Position numbers and translations under genes: made by a program
Notes under the pieces: generated by a model
What the model was told of the DNA's origin: nothing
Database searches by the model: none
The model's input: the letters and a program-made list of their open reading frames with translations, nothing else
Shown here: positions 31,561 through 41,197 of the stretch, piece by piece
How positions within the stretch are numbered: the first letter of the stretch is position 1
How the letters are laid out: each line of letters starts with the position of its first letter
NCBI RefSeq assembly: GCF_030269925.1
Contig: NC_085120.1
Coordinates: 11,683,501 to 11,747,500, forward strand
DNA length: 64,000 nt
Reading direction: 5' to 3'
Source of the DNA: Bombyx mori
Taxonomy: Eukaryota; Arthropoda; Insecta; Lepidoptera; Bombycidae

Positions 31561-32625
31561 AATCTCAGTAAAATGGTGGTAATTTACGGCGATTTTTTCA
31601 GTGGATTTTTTGAAGGATCCCGAGAAGTTACGTCCAGCTGCTTTGTTAAATTTTCCCACATTTGTGCACTTTCACAGATATTAAACAGTTAATAAACCAC
31701 CGTTATTACACATTTAAACCTGAAGAAACATTAAATAGACAAAATAAAACAAATCACACAACTTCACTCCTCGCGTTCCGAAATAAGAGCCACGAAAGTT
31801 TTTCAAGAACACGACCTTCATTAATGAAGTATGCGACTAAGAAGAAGAAATATCCAATATTATCTAATATTAGACATGAACCTGAATCGCGCTTATGAAA
31901 TTTCCAAGGTTGCATAAACCAAATTCCGAATATCCGTTAGACCACGCGTTCCGGTCGTCAAAACGATTGGAAAACTTAAATCAAATGTAGTAATAAAAAA
32001 AGAAAAACAATTCCTCCCTCTGTTAATGCAATTATCGAGTCATGTCAAATGCTCAGATACAGTTCAATAAGTTTTTGCCATTCAAAATTAAACCATAAAG
32101 ACATCGCTAAAGAAATCCACTTATATTCGGAGTCGGGAGTACAAATGACAAAACTTTCACTCCTCTACCGCTCATTTATTAAAACATTACGACAAATTGG
32201 AATTGTTGGCTGACGGTATTGAAGGCAATAAAGTACAGAATACTATACGTCGAAGTTCGCGTCTTTAGATAGATGGATGCAAAATAAGTTATATGTTAAA
32301 TTTACATACATTCTGAAGATACTGTTTTGAATTTAGATGTTTGGGACTGGAAAAAAGGATAAGTTTTAGGACTCACTCTGTAGTTCGTTGATGCACTATT
32401 CAATTTTCTCACTGGCGAGAGTTAAATGTGCTGATTGATCAACAAATTTATTGTATTTGTACCGGCACCATGTTTTAGTTTTTTTTTACACACTTCGCGC
32501 CATTTTCATACACGCGTAGTTTTTTTTCTTGTAGTGTCAACAGATGGCGTGGATAGGGGATTGAGGAAGGAATAAGGAGAAGGAAGTCCCAACAGATACT
32601 AAATTTATATACTCTGAGGAGTTTG
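31561..32625. other. Unique stretch, no gene seen
   Basis: The 78-codon frame at 31662-31898 has no recognised motif. Confidence 0.45.
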
Positions 32626-32971
32626 TTTGTTTAAACGCGCTAATCTCAGGAACTACTGGTCCGATTTGAAAAATTTTTTCAGTGTTAGATAGCCCATTTA
32701 TTGAGGAAGGCTATAGGGTACATCACGCTAAGACCAATACAAATGGAGCACCAATAAAGAATGTTTCAAAATCGGATTTTGAGAGCTTCCGCCGCATGCG
32801 CTGTAGAAAAGGTTAAAGTTTCGCTGAAATAATGTATGACAGAATTGTTCCCCTTTAAAAGATCTAAATAAAGTCCACGACAGCATATATCTATATATTA
32901 AGGTTGGCTCACTATAACGTTTTTTATGCTAACCAAATTTGTTCTAAAATAAAGCATTATTTGTGAACTAG
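32626..32971 (+). mobile_element. Non-autonomous Helitron, family B2, alternative 3' end
   Basis: Matches 21386-21781 in order (GTTTGTTTGTTTAAACGCGC, AATCTCAGGAACTACTGGTC, TTGAGGAAGGCTATAGG, GCATTATTTGTGAACTA). It stops at TTTGTGAACTAG before T, where the 21-kb copy continues ~45 bp further to its GC hairpin and CTAG. Confidence 0.82.
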
Positions 32972-33344
32972 TATCAATATAATTAACAGAGAACCAAAAA
33001 CACATTCGACAATACCTCTCTACCCGTGCTCTGCGTTCAAAGGATCACGACTCGTAAATTCTTTAATACTAATACATTATATGACATTTCAATAGAAGTG
33101 TGAACCATTAAAAACACATTAGGGTTAAATCAGAGAAGGTTTATAGGTCATTAACTTCGTTGCGGTATTGTGACTCCGCGTGCCGGGTCACGGTTACATT
33201 CGGAATGGGCACACCCGTGTTTTATATGTGAACTGTTTTTTGTTTTCAAATATTTTCCGTTGTGCCTACAGTACATAAAATTTCGACCATTTCCTAGTAC
33301 GTAAATACGAATTTAATGCGAACACTATTTCCACGATGTCTAAA
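32972..33344. other. Unique stretch, no gene seen
   Basis: Nothing recognised. Confidence 0.45.
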
Positions 33345-33809
33345 GACTTCGTCAAACAGAACGCGTAATTAGCGCGCGTCAGAGCGCTAAACTAACGCCG
33401 CGCTATGACGCCGTGTTGTGTTGTACTACTAAGGTAACATACCGTCAAACGGAGCCCCAGCGCTATAAGTACACAGCGCTCTGTCGCGGCGTTAGGACGC
33501 TTTGACGTCAGGCGTTGTAATTTTTAACAAATTTTATTTTAGCGTCCGAGTGAATGTGTATTAAAATACTAGATAATGCCCGAAAAAATTATATAAATAA
33601 TTATAAAATACCCATGCTTATACAATGCCACATCTGAATCACTCGATTTCTTAATACTTTTAAATTTTCACACTGCTATCGAAAGGCATTATGATTTGGC
33701 GAATGCGTTGCGTCAAGCAGCGTTAGACTCATCTATTCAATTGGTGAGACATGAAAAGAGCGCGACGTTAAGTACGCGGCGCTAAGTACGCGATATGTTT
33801 GACGAAGGC
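33345..33809. mobile_element. GC/CpG-rich terminal-inverted-repeat element, family unknown
   Basis: The left end GACTTCGTCAAACAGAACGC GTAATTAGCGC pairs with the right end, whose reverse complement is GCCTTCGTCAAACATATCGC GTACTTAGCGC. The flanks CTAAA (33340) and TTAAA (33810) suggest a 5-bp target duplication with one change. Subterminal regions are packed with GCG-containing words (TAACGCCGCGC, GCGTTAGGACGC, CAGCGTTAGAC), while the middle is AT-rich. It is 465 bp with no coding capacity. I do not recognise the superfamily. Confidence 0.75.
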
Positions 33810-33814
33810 TTAAA

Positions 33815-35087
33815 ACCGTATCGCATGAATAAAATAGAAAAACACTACATTCAACCTTCGATCAATGAAGCGTTTGAGAAATCAAATTGCGCAATTTCTC
33901 TTCACGCTACATCGTTTGTAAGTAAACAAGATTTCCACGGGACACTAAAAGTTTAAATCCAACAAAAACAAAATCACAGAACGAAAAAAAAAAAAAAGAC
34001 AGTGAGAGAAATAATAAGAAAGTTTTCTCAATTCTCATCTCATTTCCAGTAGAATAAACATTAAGATTTATAACTACCCTCGTTTATAAGAACTGGGGGT
34101 CGCCGGCCGTCTCGTTAGGGCTGTTTCCGACTTTGTAATTTATGTTACAACTGGAAATCTCCTCCCTCCTCCCGCGGATATGTGCTGACCTTTAATTACG
34201 GATCCAGGCATAGATCTTTGACGACAGCGATTTGATCCAAATTCTTCCATTTAAAATTGATTATCTTTTAAAGTTCGTGTTGCTTTTAATTTTGACAAAT
34301 GCCGAAATACATTTACAGCTGTAAAAGATAATTAGCATTGTCCATGGACTTCCAAGAGATATAAGTGAAAAACATAGACCCGTATAGTAGTGAAAAATTA
34401 TTTATGACATATAAAAATCACTTTGACAATGACCAAATCAAAAAAGGGTGCGTGTACTTATGTACGCGCGTAAGAAGTTATACTTTTTTTTTATTTATTT
34501 TTTTTAATCAATTTGAAAAAAAATCGATTAAACAACATCCTCAAACATGCATATTGGACATCCCTTTTCTTGACATCGAATAAATTCGGTAATTCTCGGT
34601 AAGTTCACCTGCGGCTATATTCAGACTCGCCAAGTTACGTCGGTCGTATTGTAATGAACGATTTAGTGGGCAACTTCATTCTGTTAATTTTGTGTCACGG
34701 TGCGCGCGCATCGTAAAATTTCACTCTCATCAATTTTTCATAGCGCGCCTAAAGAAGTATAACTTCAAAAGTAAAAACCAGTGTTAGTGTTTCGATTACT
34801 GATGGCTTTCTGTCACCCGTCACCCTCTGGTAATCTATTGTATGTATTATAACAGTATGCGCAATACTTGTACTATGAATGCATTAATTATAAACCAATA
34901 AATGGCTTTTAAATTAAAATCTACAGTTGTAGCTGTCGCATTAACTACATTTTCAAGATTAATTTCCAAATATTATATTATTTTTATACAATCTAGGAAC
35001 AACATTTAGGCCTTAGGCTTACCAAGTAATGTGACATTAAAAAATACATCCGACTCTTTTCTTGGTTGGTGGCTTATTTATACAATA
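33815..35087. other. Mostly unique; paired GAAGTTATACTT motifs
   Basis: No gene seen. GAAGTTATACTT at 34474-34485 and its exact reverse complement at 34755-34766 each lie next to a GCGCG word. They could be the ends of an unrecognised ~300-bp element. Confidence 0.35.
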
Positions 35088-35376
35088 CTAGCTGACCCGG
35101 CAGACTTCGTAGTGCCTCAATCGATAAATAAAAGACCTAAACTTTTGTATAAAATAAACATAGAAGAAACAAAATGAATCCGTCCGATGGGGGACACATC
35201 AAAGGGAAACAAAATTGTTATTTTTATTTAATTCCGAGCATTTTCATATTTATCTACCTTTTATACCTTCTCTGGACTTTTACAAATAATTCAAGACCAA
35301 AATTAGCCAAATGGGTTCAGCCGTTCTCGAGTTTTAGCGAGACTAACGAACAGCAATTCATTTTTATATATATAGA
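35088..35376 (-). mobile_element. Non-autonomous Helitron-like element
   Basis: The minus strand starts TCTATATATATAAAAATGAA after A. It contains CGCTAAAACTCGAGAACGGC and CTGAACCCATTTGGC (the primer-like segment common to lepidopteran Helitron relatives) and ends GTCTGCCGGGTCAGCTAG before T. The 101-codon plus frame at 35174-35479 is antisense to it. Confidence 0.8.
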
Positions 35377-36111
35377 TAGGTGTTTAACATCGAGATATGT
35401 GTTTAAATATTTTAAGGCCACAATTACTAACAAAATCTTCTTAACATTTGAAGTCAAAAACATCATAACATTCAGATGAAAATGGTTCGTATCTATGCAT
35501 AATTTAAATTTTATGAAACACGCACGGTAATGTAGTATGCAAATATAAAAAGTGGGGCTTGGATGTAACTTATGACAGTAATTCGTCTTACACTTAGCTT
35601 ACGCAAGGTGTTGCCAGGGTTTGCGAAAAAAAGTTAGAAAATATTGGTTATAATTTTGTATAGAGTGAATTGAAACACATCCCGGAGGCAGGAGCTTAAT
35701 AACGATAATACAAACAAATACAATCTCTCTCAAGCTCTTTGGCTGAATATAAGCGCCTTATAAAAGCTTTTGGCAGGCAGTGTAACACAATCAGGAGAAC
35801 TTCTTAAGCCTCATGTTTTAAGGTACTTGGCGGTATTCACATAACTTCTAAATGGGCTGTGACTTTGATGACCCATGTTTACCTTTAAAAACAGAAAAAA
35901 AATCAACATTCGCTAACCGTTGTAATCCGTATTCTTCTTCTTCTTCTCTCTAGAGTTTTCCCAGTCCGCTTTTCTACTTAAACTCCCCCCCTTGCCTCCT
36001 CAATCCGTGTAACCTAAATTAAATTATACATATTTAAAAAAACATCAACAAACACGCTTAAACAGCTAATGGAATTAGCAATTAGTTTTATTATTTTATC
36101 CTGTTGAAAGA
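35377..36111. other. Unique stretch, no gene seen
   Basis: A short TTC run near 35933-35948; nothing else recognised. Confidence 0.45.
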
Positions 36112-36160
36112 AATGAAATAGCTCTTAGGCTACCAGCAATTAGGTAGGGAAAAAGCTGTT
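36112..36160 (+). mobile_element. LINE family-D extreme 3' end
   Basis: GAAATAGCTCTTAGGCTACC followed by AGCAATTAGGTAGGGAAAAA matches the end of the 25290 copy. Only ~50 bp is left, directly followed by a Bm1. Confidence 0.75.
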
Positions 36161-36162
36161 TT

Positions 36163-36556
36163 TTTATTGCTCGGATGGGTTGACGAGCTCACAGCCCACC
36201 TGGTGTTAAGTGGTTACCGGAGCCCATAGACATCTACAATGTAAATGCGCCACCCACCTTGAGATATAAGTTCTAAGATCTCAGTATAGTTACAACGGCT
36301 GCCCCGCATTACAGCTTCACGGCAGAAATAGGTGGGGTGGTGGTAGCTACCCGTGCGGACTTACAAGATGTCCAACCACCACTAATTACGCAAATTATAA
36401 AACGATGTTATTCCTTCACCGTGGAAGTCAATCGTGAACATTTGTTGAGTACGTATTTCAATAGAAAAATTGGTACCCGCCTGCGGGATTCGAACACCGG
36501 TGCATCGCTACATACGAATGCACCGGACGTCTTATCCTTTGGGCCACGACGACTTA
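36163..36556 (-). mobile_element. Bm1 SINE, near full length, variant with internal deletion
   Basis: Complete from the tRNA head (near 36550) to the 3' A-run (36163). Two diagnostic differences from other copies are a ~26-bp deletion giving ATCGTTTTATAATTTG in the sense direction, and TTAGTGGTGGTTGGAC in place of TTACTGGTGGTAGGAC. Both are shared only with 37480-37885. Confidence 0.9.
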
Positions 36557-36563
36557 CAAAAGT

Positions 36564-36583
36564 GACCCACACACACACACACA
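36564..36583. repeat. (CA)n microsatellite at a rearrangement junction
   Basis: About nine CA units between the minus-strand Bm1 and the truncated plus-strand Bm1. Confidence 0.9.
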
Positions 36584-36790
36584 GACCACAGCCCTGCCTA
36601 CCTCTGCCGTGAAACAGTAATGTCTTTCCGTTTGAAGGCTGGGACAGCCGTTGTAACTACACTGCAACCTTAGAACTTATATCTCAAGGTGGGTGGCGCA
36701 TTTACGTTGTAAATGTCTATGGGCTCCAGTAACCACTTAACACCAGGTGGGCTGTGAGCTCGTCCACCCAACTAAGAAAAAAAAAAAAAC
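36584..36790 (+). mobile_element. Bm1 SINE 3' part, start of duplicated block copy A
   Basis: Begins CACAGCCCTGCCTACCTCTG and ends CCAACTAAGAAAAAAAAAAA. It shares ACAGCCCTGCCTA and GAAACAGTAATG differences with 37480-37885, so it is a copy of that element and not an independent insertion. Confidence 0.88.
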
Positions 36791-37346
36791 TTCAGTTCTA
36801 TATTATATATTTCTGGCAACACAGTTTCACCTCAATACCGTAGAGAGTATGTTAATCTTACGCATAGTATCATAGACGTCGTTGGCCTCCACTTTCGTAC
36901 ACGCCGTTCTGAGTGATTGCTTGCGGAAGGACCGGAGAATATATAGGGTGTAAGTATTACGTTTTTGTAGCCGAAACTGGGAAGACTACCTTAAACTAAG
37001 CTCGACTGACGCGGTGGTGCAGCGGCCCTGACTGATGCGCCGAGGGTCGTGGGTTCGATTCCCACGTCTGGCAAAGATTGTGAGATGAGCAGGTTTGTTT
37101 GCTCTTTGTCTGGTGTTTGTTGTCTATATATGTATATTTTTAAACATTTAAAATGATGTTTATCGGTATTTGGTATCGCATAACGTCCGTGCGTGATTTG
37201 TTCCCAGCTATTATTATTATTATTAGTACAAGCTCAAAAAACAGCTTTTGTTTGAAAATCCAATAATTATTATGATAACATACCCGGGTACATATCACAG
37301 ACTGTCATCAGGCTGAAACTACGATAGCCTATACACAATGCGAACC
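36590..37346 (+). repeat. Direct segmental duplication, copy A
   Basis: Bm1 tail, then CTGGCAACACAGTTTCACCT, GGCCTCCACTTTCGTA, the tRNA-like SINE and ATAACATACCCGGGTACAT through ATAGCCTATACACAATGCGA. It is repeated at 37689-38459 about 1.1 kb downstream with very few differences. Confidence 0.93.
37009..37222 (+). mobile_element. tRNA-derived SINE (second family), copy in block A
   Basis: The head has GACGCGGTGGTGCAGCGG (A box) and GTGGGTTCGATTCCCACG (B box in a perfect T-arm stem). The body has GTTTGCTCTTTGTCTGG, TGTATATTTTTAAACATT and CGTCCGTGCGTGATTTG, ending in an ATT microsatellite. It is tRNA-like only over the first ~70 bp and lacks a normal acceptor stem pairing. Confidence 0.85.
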
Positions 37347-37479
37347 AAAAATGATTTACTTACTCATAAAAGTTTTAATTTGTACAGTACCAGGCAATAA
37401 ATATTGCACATCGATATCTAGAAAGAGACAGTCGTCTAAATTAGTTTTTGTTGTTGGGCGTTACCTGTGTGCGACGAAA
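37347..37479. other. Unique spacer between duplicated blocks
   Basis: No repeat recognised; absent after copy B. Confidence 0.5.
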
Positions 37480-37885
37480 CGCTAACGATCCGGTTTTCGG
37501 TTCACCGGTGTTCGAATCCAATTTTTTACCAATACTGTAATAATTTTTGTACCAATTTTTCTAGTGAAATACGTACTTAACAAATGTTCACGATTGACTT
37601 CCACGGTGAAGGAATAACATCGTTTTATAATTTGCGTAATTAGTGGTGGTTGGACCTCTTGTGAGTCCGCACGGGTAGGTACCACAGCCCTGCCTATCTC
37701 TGCCGTGAAACAGTAATGCGTTTCCGTTTGAAGGGTGAGACAGCCGTTGTAACTACACTGAAACCTTAGAACTTATATCTCAAGGTGGGTGGCGCATTTA
37801 CGTTGTAGATGTCTATGGGCTCCAGTAACCACTTAACACCAGGTGGGCTGTGAGCTCGTCCACCCAACTAAGAAAAAAAAAACAA
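37480..37885 (+). mobile_element. Bm1 SINE variant, damaged head, start of block copy B
   Basis: The head is scrambled (ACGCTAACGATCCGG, GTTCACCGGTGTTCGAATCC, then a short duplication of the ACCAA region). From the middle onward it matches 36163-36556 in inverted orientation, including the same internal deletion. It ends CCCAACTAAGAAAAAAAAAA. Confidence 0.88.
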
Positions 37886-38459
37886 AAAGAAAAACAGTCT
37901 ATCGAAATAAGAAAAAACTTTTTTGTTTTCTGGCAACACAGTTTCACCTCAATACCGTAGAGAGTATGTTAATCTTACGCATAGTATCATAGACGTCGTT
38001 GGCCTCCACTTTCGTAAGCGCCGTTCTGAGTGATTGCTTGCGGAAGGACCGGAGAATATATAGGGTGTATTACGTTTTTGTAGCAGAAACTGGGAAAACT
38101 ACCTTAAACTAAGCTCGACTGACGCGGTGGCGCAGCGGCCCTGACTGGTGCGCCGAGGGACGTGGGTTCGAATCCCACGTCTGGCAAAGATTGTGAGATG
38201 AACAGGTTTGTTTGCTCTTTGTCTGGGTGTTTGTTATCTATATATGTATATTTTTAAACATTTAAAAACATGGTTATCGGTATTTGGTAACGCATAACGT
38301 CCGTGCGTGATTTGTTCCCAGCTATTATTATTATTATTAGTACAAGCTCAAAAAACAGCTTTTGTTTGAAAATCCAATAATTATTATGATAACATACCCG
38401 GGTACATATCACGGACTGTCATCAGACTGAAACTACGATAGCCTATATACAATGCGAAC
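37689..38459 (+). repeat. Direct segmental duplication, copy B
   Basis: Matches copy A from CTGCCTATCTCTGCCGTG to GCCTATATACAATGCGAA. Differences are small indels and single bases (for example GTGTAAGTATTACG versus GTGTATTACG). Confidence 0.93.
38126..38345 (+). mobile_element. tRNA-derived SINE (second family), copy in block B
   Basis: GACGCGGTGGCGCAGCGG and GTGGGTTCGAATCCCACG; same body and ATT tail as the block-A copy. The B box here is closer to consensus. Confidence 0.87.
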
Positions 38460-38523
38460 TGCTGCGAATGCGAATTGCTTTAATACAATATATTTACGTG
38501 AAAACGTTTTTTCAATATATAAA

Positions 38524-38950
38524 ATAGCGACCCGCCTTCGCTTCGCTTCGGGAATTGTAATTTATTATTGATCTTATTGAATTTTCTTTTATACAAATCT
38601 GGTCCTAATAGTAACAAGCACAATAAAAAAAGACTTACAAATAAAAGATAGATACATGCTGTCACGGGCTTTTTAGTAGGGCTATTTAAGATAAGCACTT
38701 CCATTTTTCATTACATATGTACGTGTAAGTCCAACGGTTTTTGCAGGACACGCCAAAATACATAGCTCACGGATGGCAATTTTTTTCTTTCTTACTTGAC
38801 ACGTTATTTTGAGTAATTCACAACTATATCTTTATAAATCATAGCCTATATGTTATTTTGATGTGCAAGCTGTATTGTTGTAAAGTTTCATCAAAATCCA
38901 CTTAGTAATTTTTGCGGGAAAGAGTAACTAACAAACATACATCCTACATT
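38524..38950 (-). mobile_element. Helitron-like element, decayed ends
   Basis: The minus-strand 3' end CCCGAAGCGAAGCGAAGGCG GGTCGCTAT carries CTAT where CTAG is expected. The 5' side near 38940 has GTATGTTTGTTAGTTACTC, TTTGATGAAACTTTACAAC, as in degraded lepidopteran Helitrons. The 74-codon frame at 38480-38704 is chance. Confidence 0.65.
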
Positions 38951-38954
38951 TTTT

Positions 38955-39146
38955 TCTCCTACCTATGCTGATAGCCTTGAGAGGCTATTTCAGCTTCACC
39001 CTAACGTATAGGTGAGCTCACGGGGCTCAAACCGGAGTGTTGCTAACACTGGCCCTAGCAAGAGCAGAATCTAGCACCGGATCGGAAACGCGACCCACTG
39101 AGAAGATCCGGCCAGAAACTCAGTGGGCTGTGTCATACATTCTTAC
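38955..39146 (-). mobile_element. LINE 3' tail, CTGAG-core family D (uninterrupted copy)
   Basis: The sense order is CCCACTGAGTTTCTGGCCGG, CGATCCGGTGCTAGATTC, TGCTCTTGCTAGGGCCAGTG, GAGCTCACCTATACG, GAAATAGCCTCTCAAGGCTA and GGTAGGAGAAAAAA. It serves as the empty-site reference for the LINE insertion at 41198. Confidence 0.82.
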
Positions 39147-39170
39147 AAGCTTTCGCCTTTATAAATATTA

Positions 39171-39617
39171 CTAGCGGCCTGCTCCGGCTCCGCTCGGGTC
39201 TTTAACAAAAAATTCAACGGTATTTGACGTTGTTTTATTTTTTTTAAATAAAGTAACACTTACTGCGGCATAACTATAATGGTAAGTATGCTATCGTGAC
39301 ACTTTTTGTAGATAATAATGTGGTCTACAAAGTCGTAGTACATTATTTTATTCTATCATCAATAGTTTTCGCAGGTCACGCGGTGTAAAGAATATTTTAG
39401 GTAATTTTTTTACACCTTGGGTTACATTATTGGAGTTTTAGCTTACTAAAACCCCAATAATCTTTTTTCAAAAAATATTATAGCACAAGACACTCGGGAA
39501 TAGTGTAGCTTCCAAACAGTGAAAGAATTTTTTAAATCGGTTCAGTAGTTTCGGAGCCTATTCAATACAAACAAACAAATTTTTCCTCTTCATAATATTA
39601 TAGTATAGAAGTATAGA
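39171..39617 (-). mobile_element. Non-autonomous Helitron, family B
   Basis: The minus strand starts at TCTATAC (39617), contains GTTTGTTTGTATTGAATAGG, CTCCGAAACTACTGAACC, and ends CGGAGCCGGAGCAGGCCGCT AG before T. It is the full-length counterpart of 10773-11205 with an intact CTAG. Confidence 0.87.
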
Positions 39618-39867
39618 TAAAGTAGAATAGAAATTAAGATTAAATTGGCATTCTCAACCATCAAATTACATGCCATTTGTTTGATGAGCCCCCCCAAAGG
39701 CTTCGGACGGACGTTAGTGTTTCAAATGGACAAACAGCAAATCATTACGTGTAGTGGCCGACAATCCGCAAATGTGACGAGCGCTGAGCGTAATTAGAAA
39801 CCGCCCCTTAATTGAGTTTACTTCGAAGCTTACAGTGATAGGCGGTAGCATTTTTAATTATAACGTA

Positions 39868-40065
39868 CTAGCGACCCGCCCTCGCTTGGCTTCGGAAACT
39901 GTAATTTATTATTGATATCTCCACTATTATTATACATATAAACCTTCCTCTTCAATCACTCTATCTATTAAAAAAAAAACCGCATCAAAATCCGTTGCGT
40001 AGTTTTAAAGATTTAAGCATACATAGGGATATAGGGACAGAGAAAGCGACTTTGTTTTATACTAT
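39868..40065 (-). mobile_element. Non-autonomous Helitron, family B-like (short)
   Basis: The minus-strand 3' end CCGAAGCCAAGCGAGGGCGG GTCGCTAG precedes T. The body has CTACGCAACGGATTTTGATG and CCCTATATCCCTATGTATG. The 5' TC end is not clearly preserved. Confidence 0.75.
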
Positions 40066-40159
40066 GTTGTCATAGTCATATAGTGCTAATATACGCTTAC
40101 CGATGCTAAGGGGGTAAACCCAAAATTCAGTCATTTTCCATTTGGTGTTTAAAAAGGCC

Positions 40160-40547
40160 AGTATTCGTATGTCGTATCACTCTTGTCAGAGCGGTCGTGG
40201 TCGTCATCCAGCATCATTGCTGTGGGCAGATGTTATGCGCCTCGCGAGCAATCGCCACCCCTCCCGGTTTGTGGTGAGCCTGGTACACTCATGCAAACAG
40301 CCGCCATCTGTCGACTTGATCTGGTCCGTCCATCGCATGGGCACCCTTCCACGCGGTCTGGTGCCTTCTACTTTGCCTTGAACGACAAGGCGCTCATGGA
40401 GTCATTTCCTCGCCGGGAGACATGTCCAAAAAATGATAGTATGCGTCCATTCACGAGCGCCGAAAGACGCTGCTTAGTGCCGAGTTCTTGAAGAATGGAG
40501 ATATTGGTGCGAAGTTTGGTCCATGAAATACCAAGCATTCGTCTTAA
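40160..40547 (-). pseudogene. RTE-clade LINE C-terminal remnant, frameshifted
   Basis: The minus strand reads RRMLGISWTKLRTNISILQE LGTKQRLSALVNGRILSFFG HVSRRGNDSMSAL. After a frameshift near 40380 it continues GKVEGTRPRGRVPMRWTDQI KS to a stop near 40185. MLGISW, RILSFFGHVSRR and GR.P.RWTDQ are classic RTE tail motifs. A long minus-strand frame to 40922 joins this to unrelated antisense sequence by chance. Confidence 0.87.
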
Positions 40548-40559
40548 GCAATAAAAAAT

Positions 40560-40905
40560 AAAGGCTAGTACGATGTAATAAAATATTAGAGGAATTACGA
40601 AAGTGGCACCTGTGGCAGAGAAGTTGAGAAATGCGTTTTTGGGATGATATGGACATGTGATGAGACGAAATGACAATGAGGTTGTTAAGAGAGGTTTAAC
40701 TATGAATATGGAAGGTTTTGAAAGTAGAAATAGACCTAAGAAATAGAAAAAAATTGATGGATTGCGTAAAAGACGATATGTGTAAGAAGGAAGTGAGCGA
40801 AGGAATGGTATGTGATACAGGAGTATGGAAGGAGAAAACATGTTTCGCCGAGCCCAGGTGACTGGCCGAAGGGCAGGAGAAGAATGAAAGGCCAGTATGA
40901 TGTAA
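40560..40905 (+). pseudogene. RTE-clade LINE C-terminal remnant, degraded
   Basis: Reads YGHVMRRNDNEVVKRGLTMN MEGFESRNRPKK followed by stops where KKWMD-like sequence is expected. The 3' end has GGAGAAAACATGTTTCGCCG AGCCCAGGTGACTGGCC, shared with 19800-19873. Confidence 0.78.
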
Positions 40906-41089
40906 ATACAAATGAATCTCAACCTTCAATCACAAAACATTTGAAAAAGTACATTATTATTGCAACACGAGACATAGGATAAACCACCAAATACTCTTTC
41001 GTTGCTTCACTTATCCTCATACAATTATATATACATTAGTTAAAATCAGATTTTTACATTTTTAATTAGAAACAAAAGAGGATCCTTTT

Positions 41090-41197
41090 TTTCCTTCCCT
41101 ACCTATGCTGATAGCCTTGAGAGGCTATTTCAGCTTCGCCCTAACGTGTAGGTGAGCTCACGGGGCTCAAACCGGAGTGTTGCCAATACTGACCCTA
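41090..41197 (-). mobile_element. LINE family-D tail, 3' half, split by insertion
   Basis: The antisense of GGTAGGGAAGGAAAAAA, GCCTCTCAAGGCTATCAG and GAGCTCACCTACACG. The element continues at 41990-42085 after the inserted LINE. Confidence 0.85.
41193..41197. repeat. 5-bp target-site duplication CCCTA, left copy
   Basis: CCCTA is repeated at 41990-41994. The uninterrupted sister element at 38955-39146 has GGCCCTAGCAAG at this point, confirming a single CCCTA before insertion. Confidence 0.87.

Noticed and set aside
37009..37080. tRNA gene (GACGCGGTGG...GGTTCGATTCCCACG)
   Set aside because: It occurs in at least four places followed by the same SINE body, and the acceptor stem does not pair as in a real tRNA.
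40368..40922. 184-codon minus-strand protein
   Set aside because: It joins an RTE tail in its proper sense to antisense sequence of a second, oppositely oriented RTE remnant; the fusion is chance.
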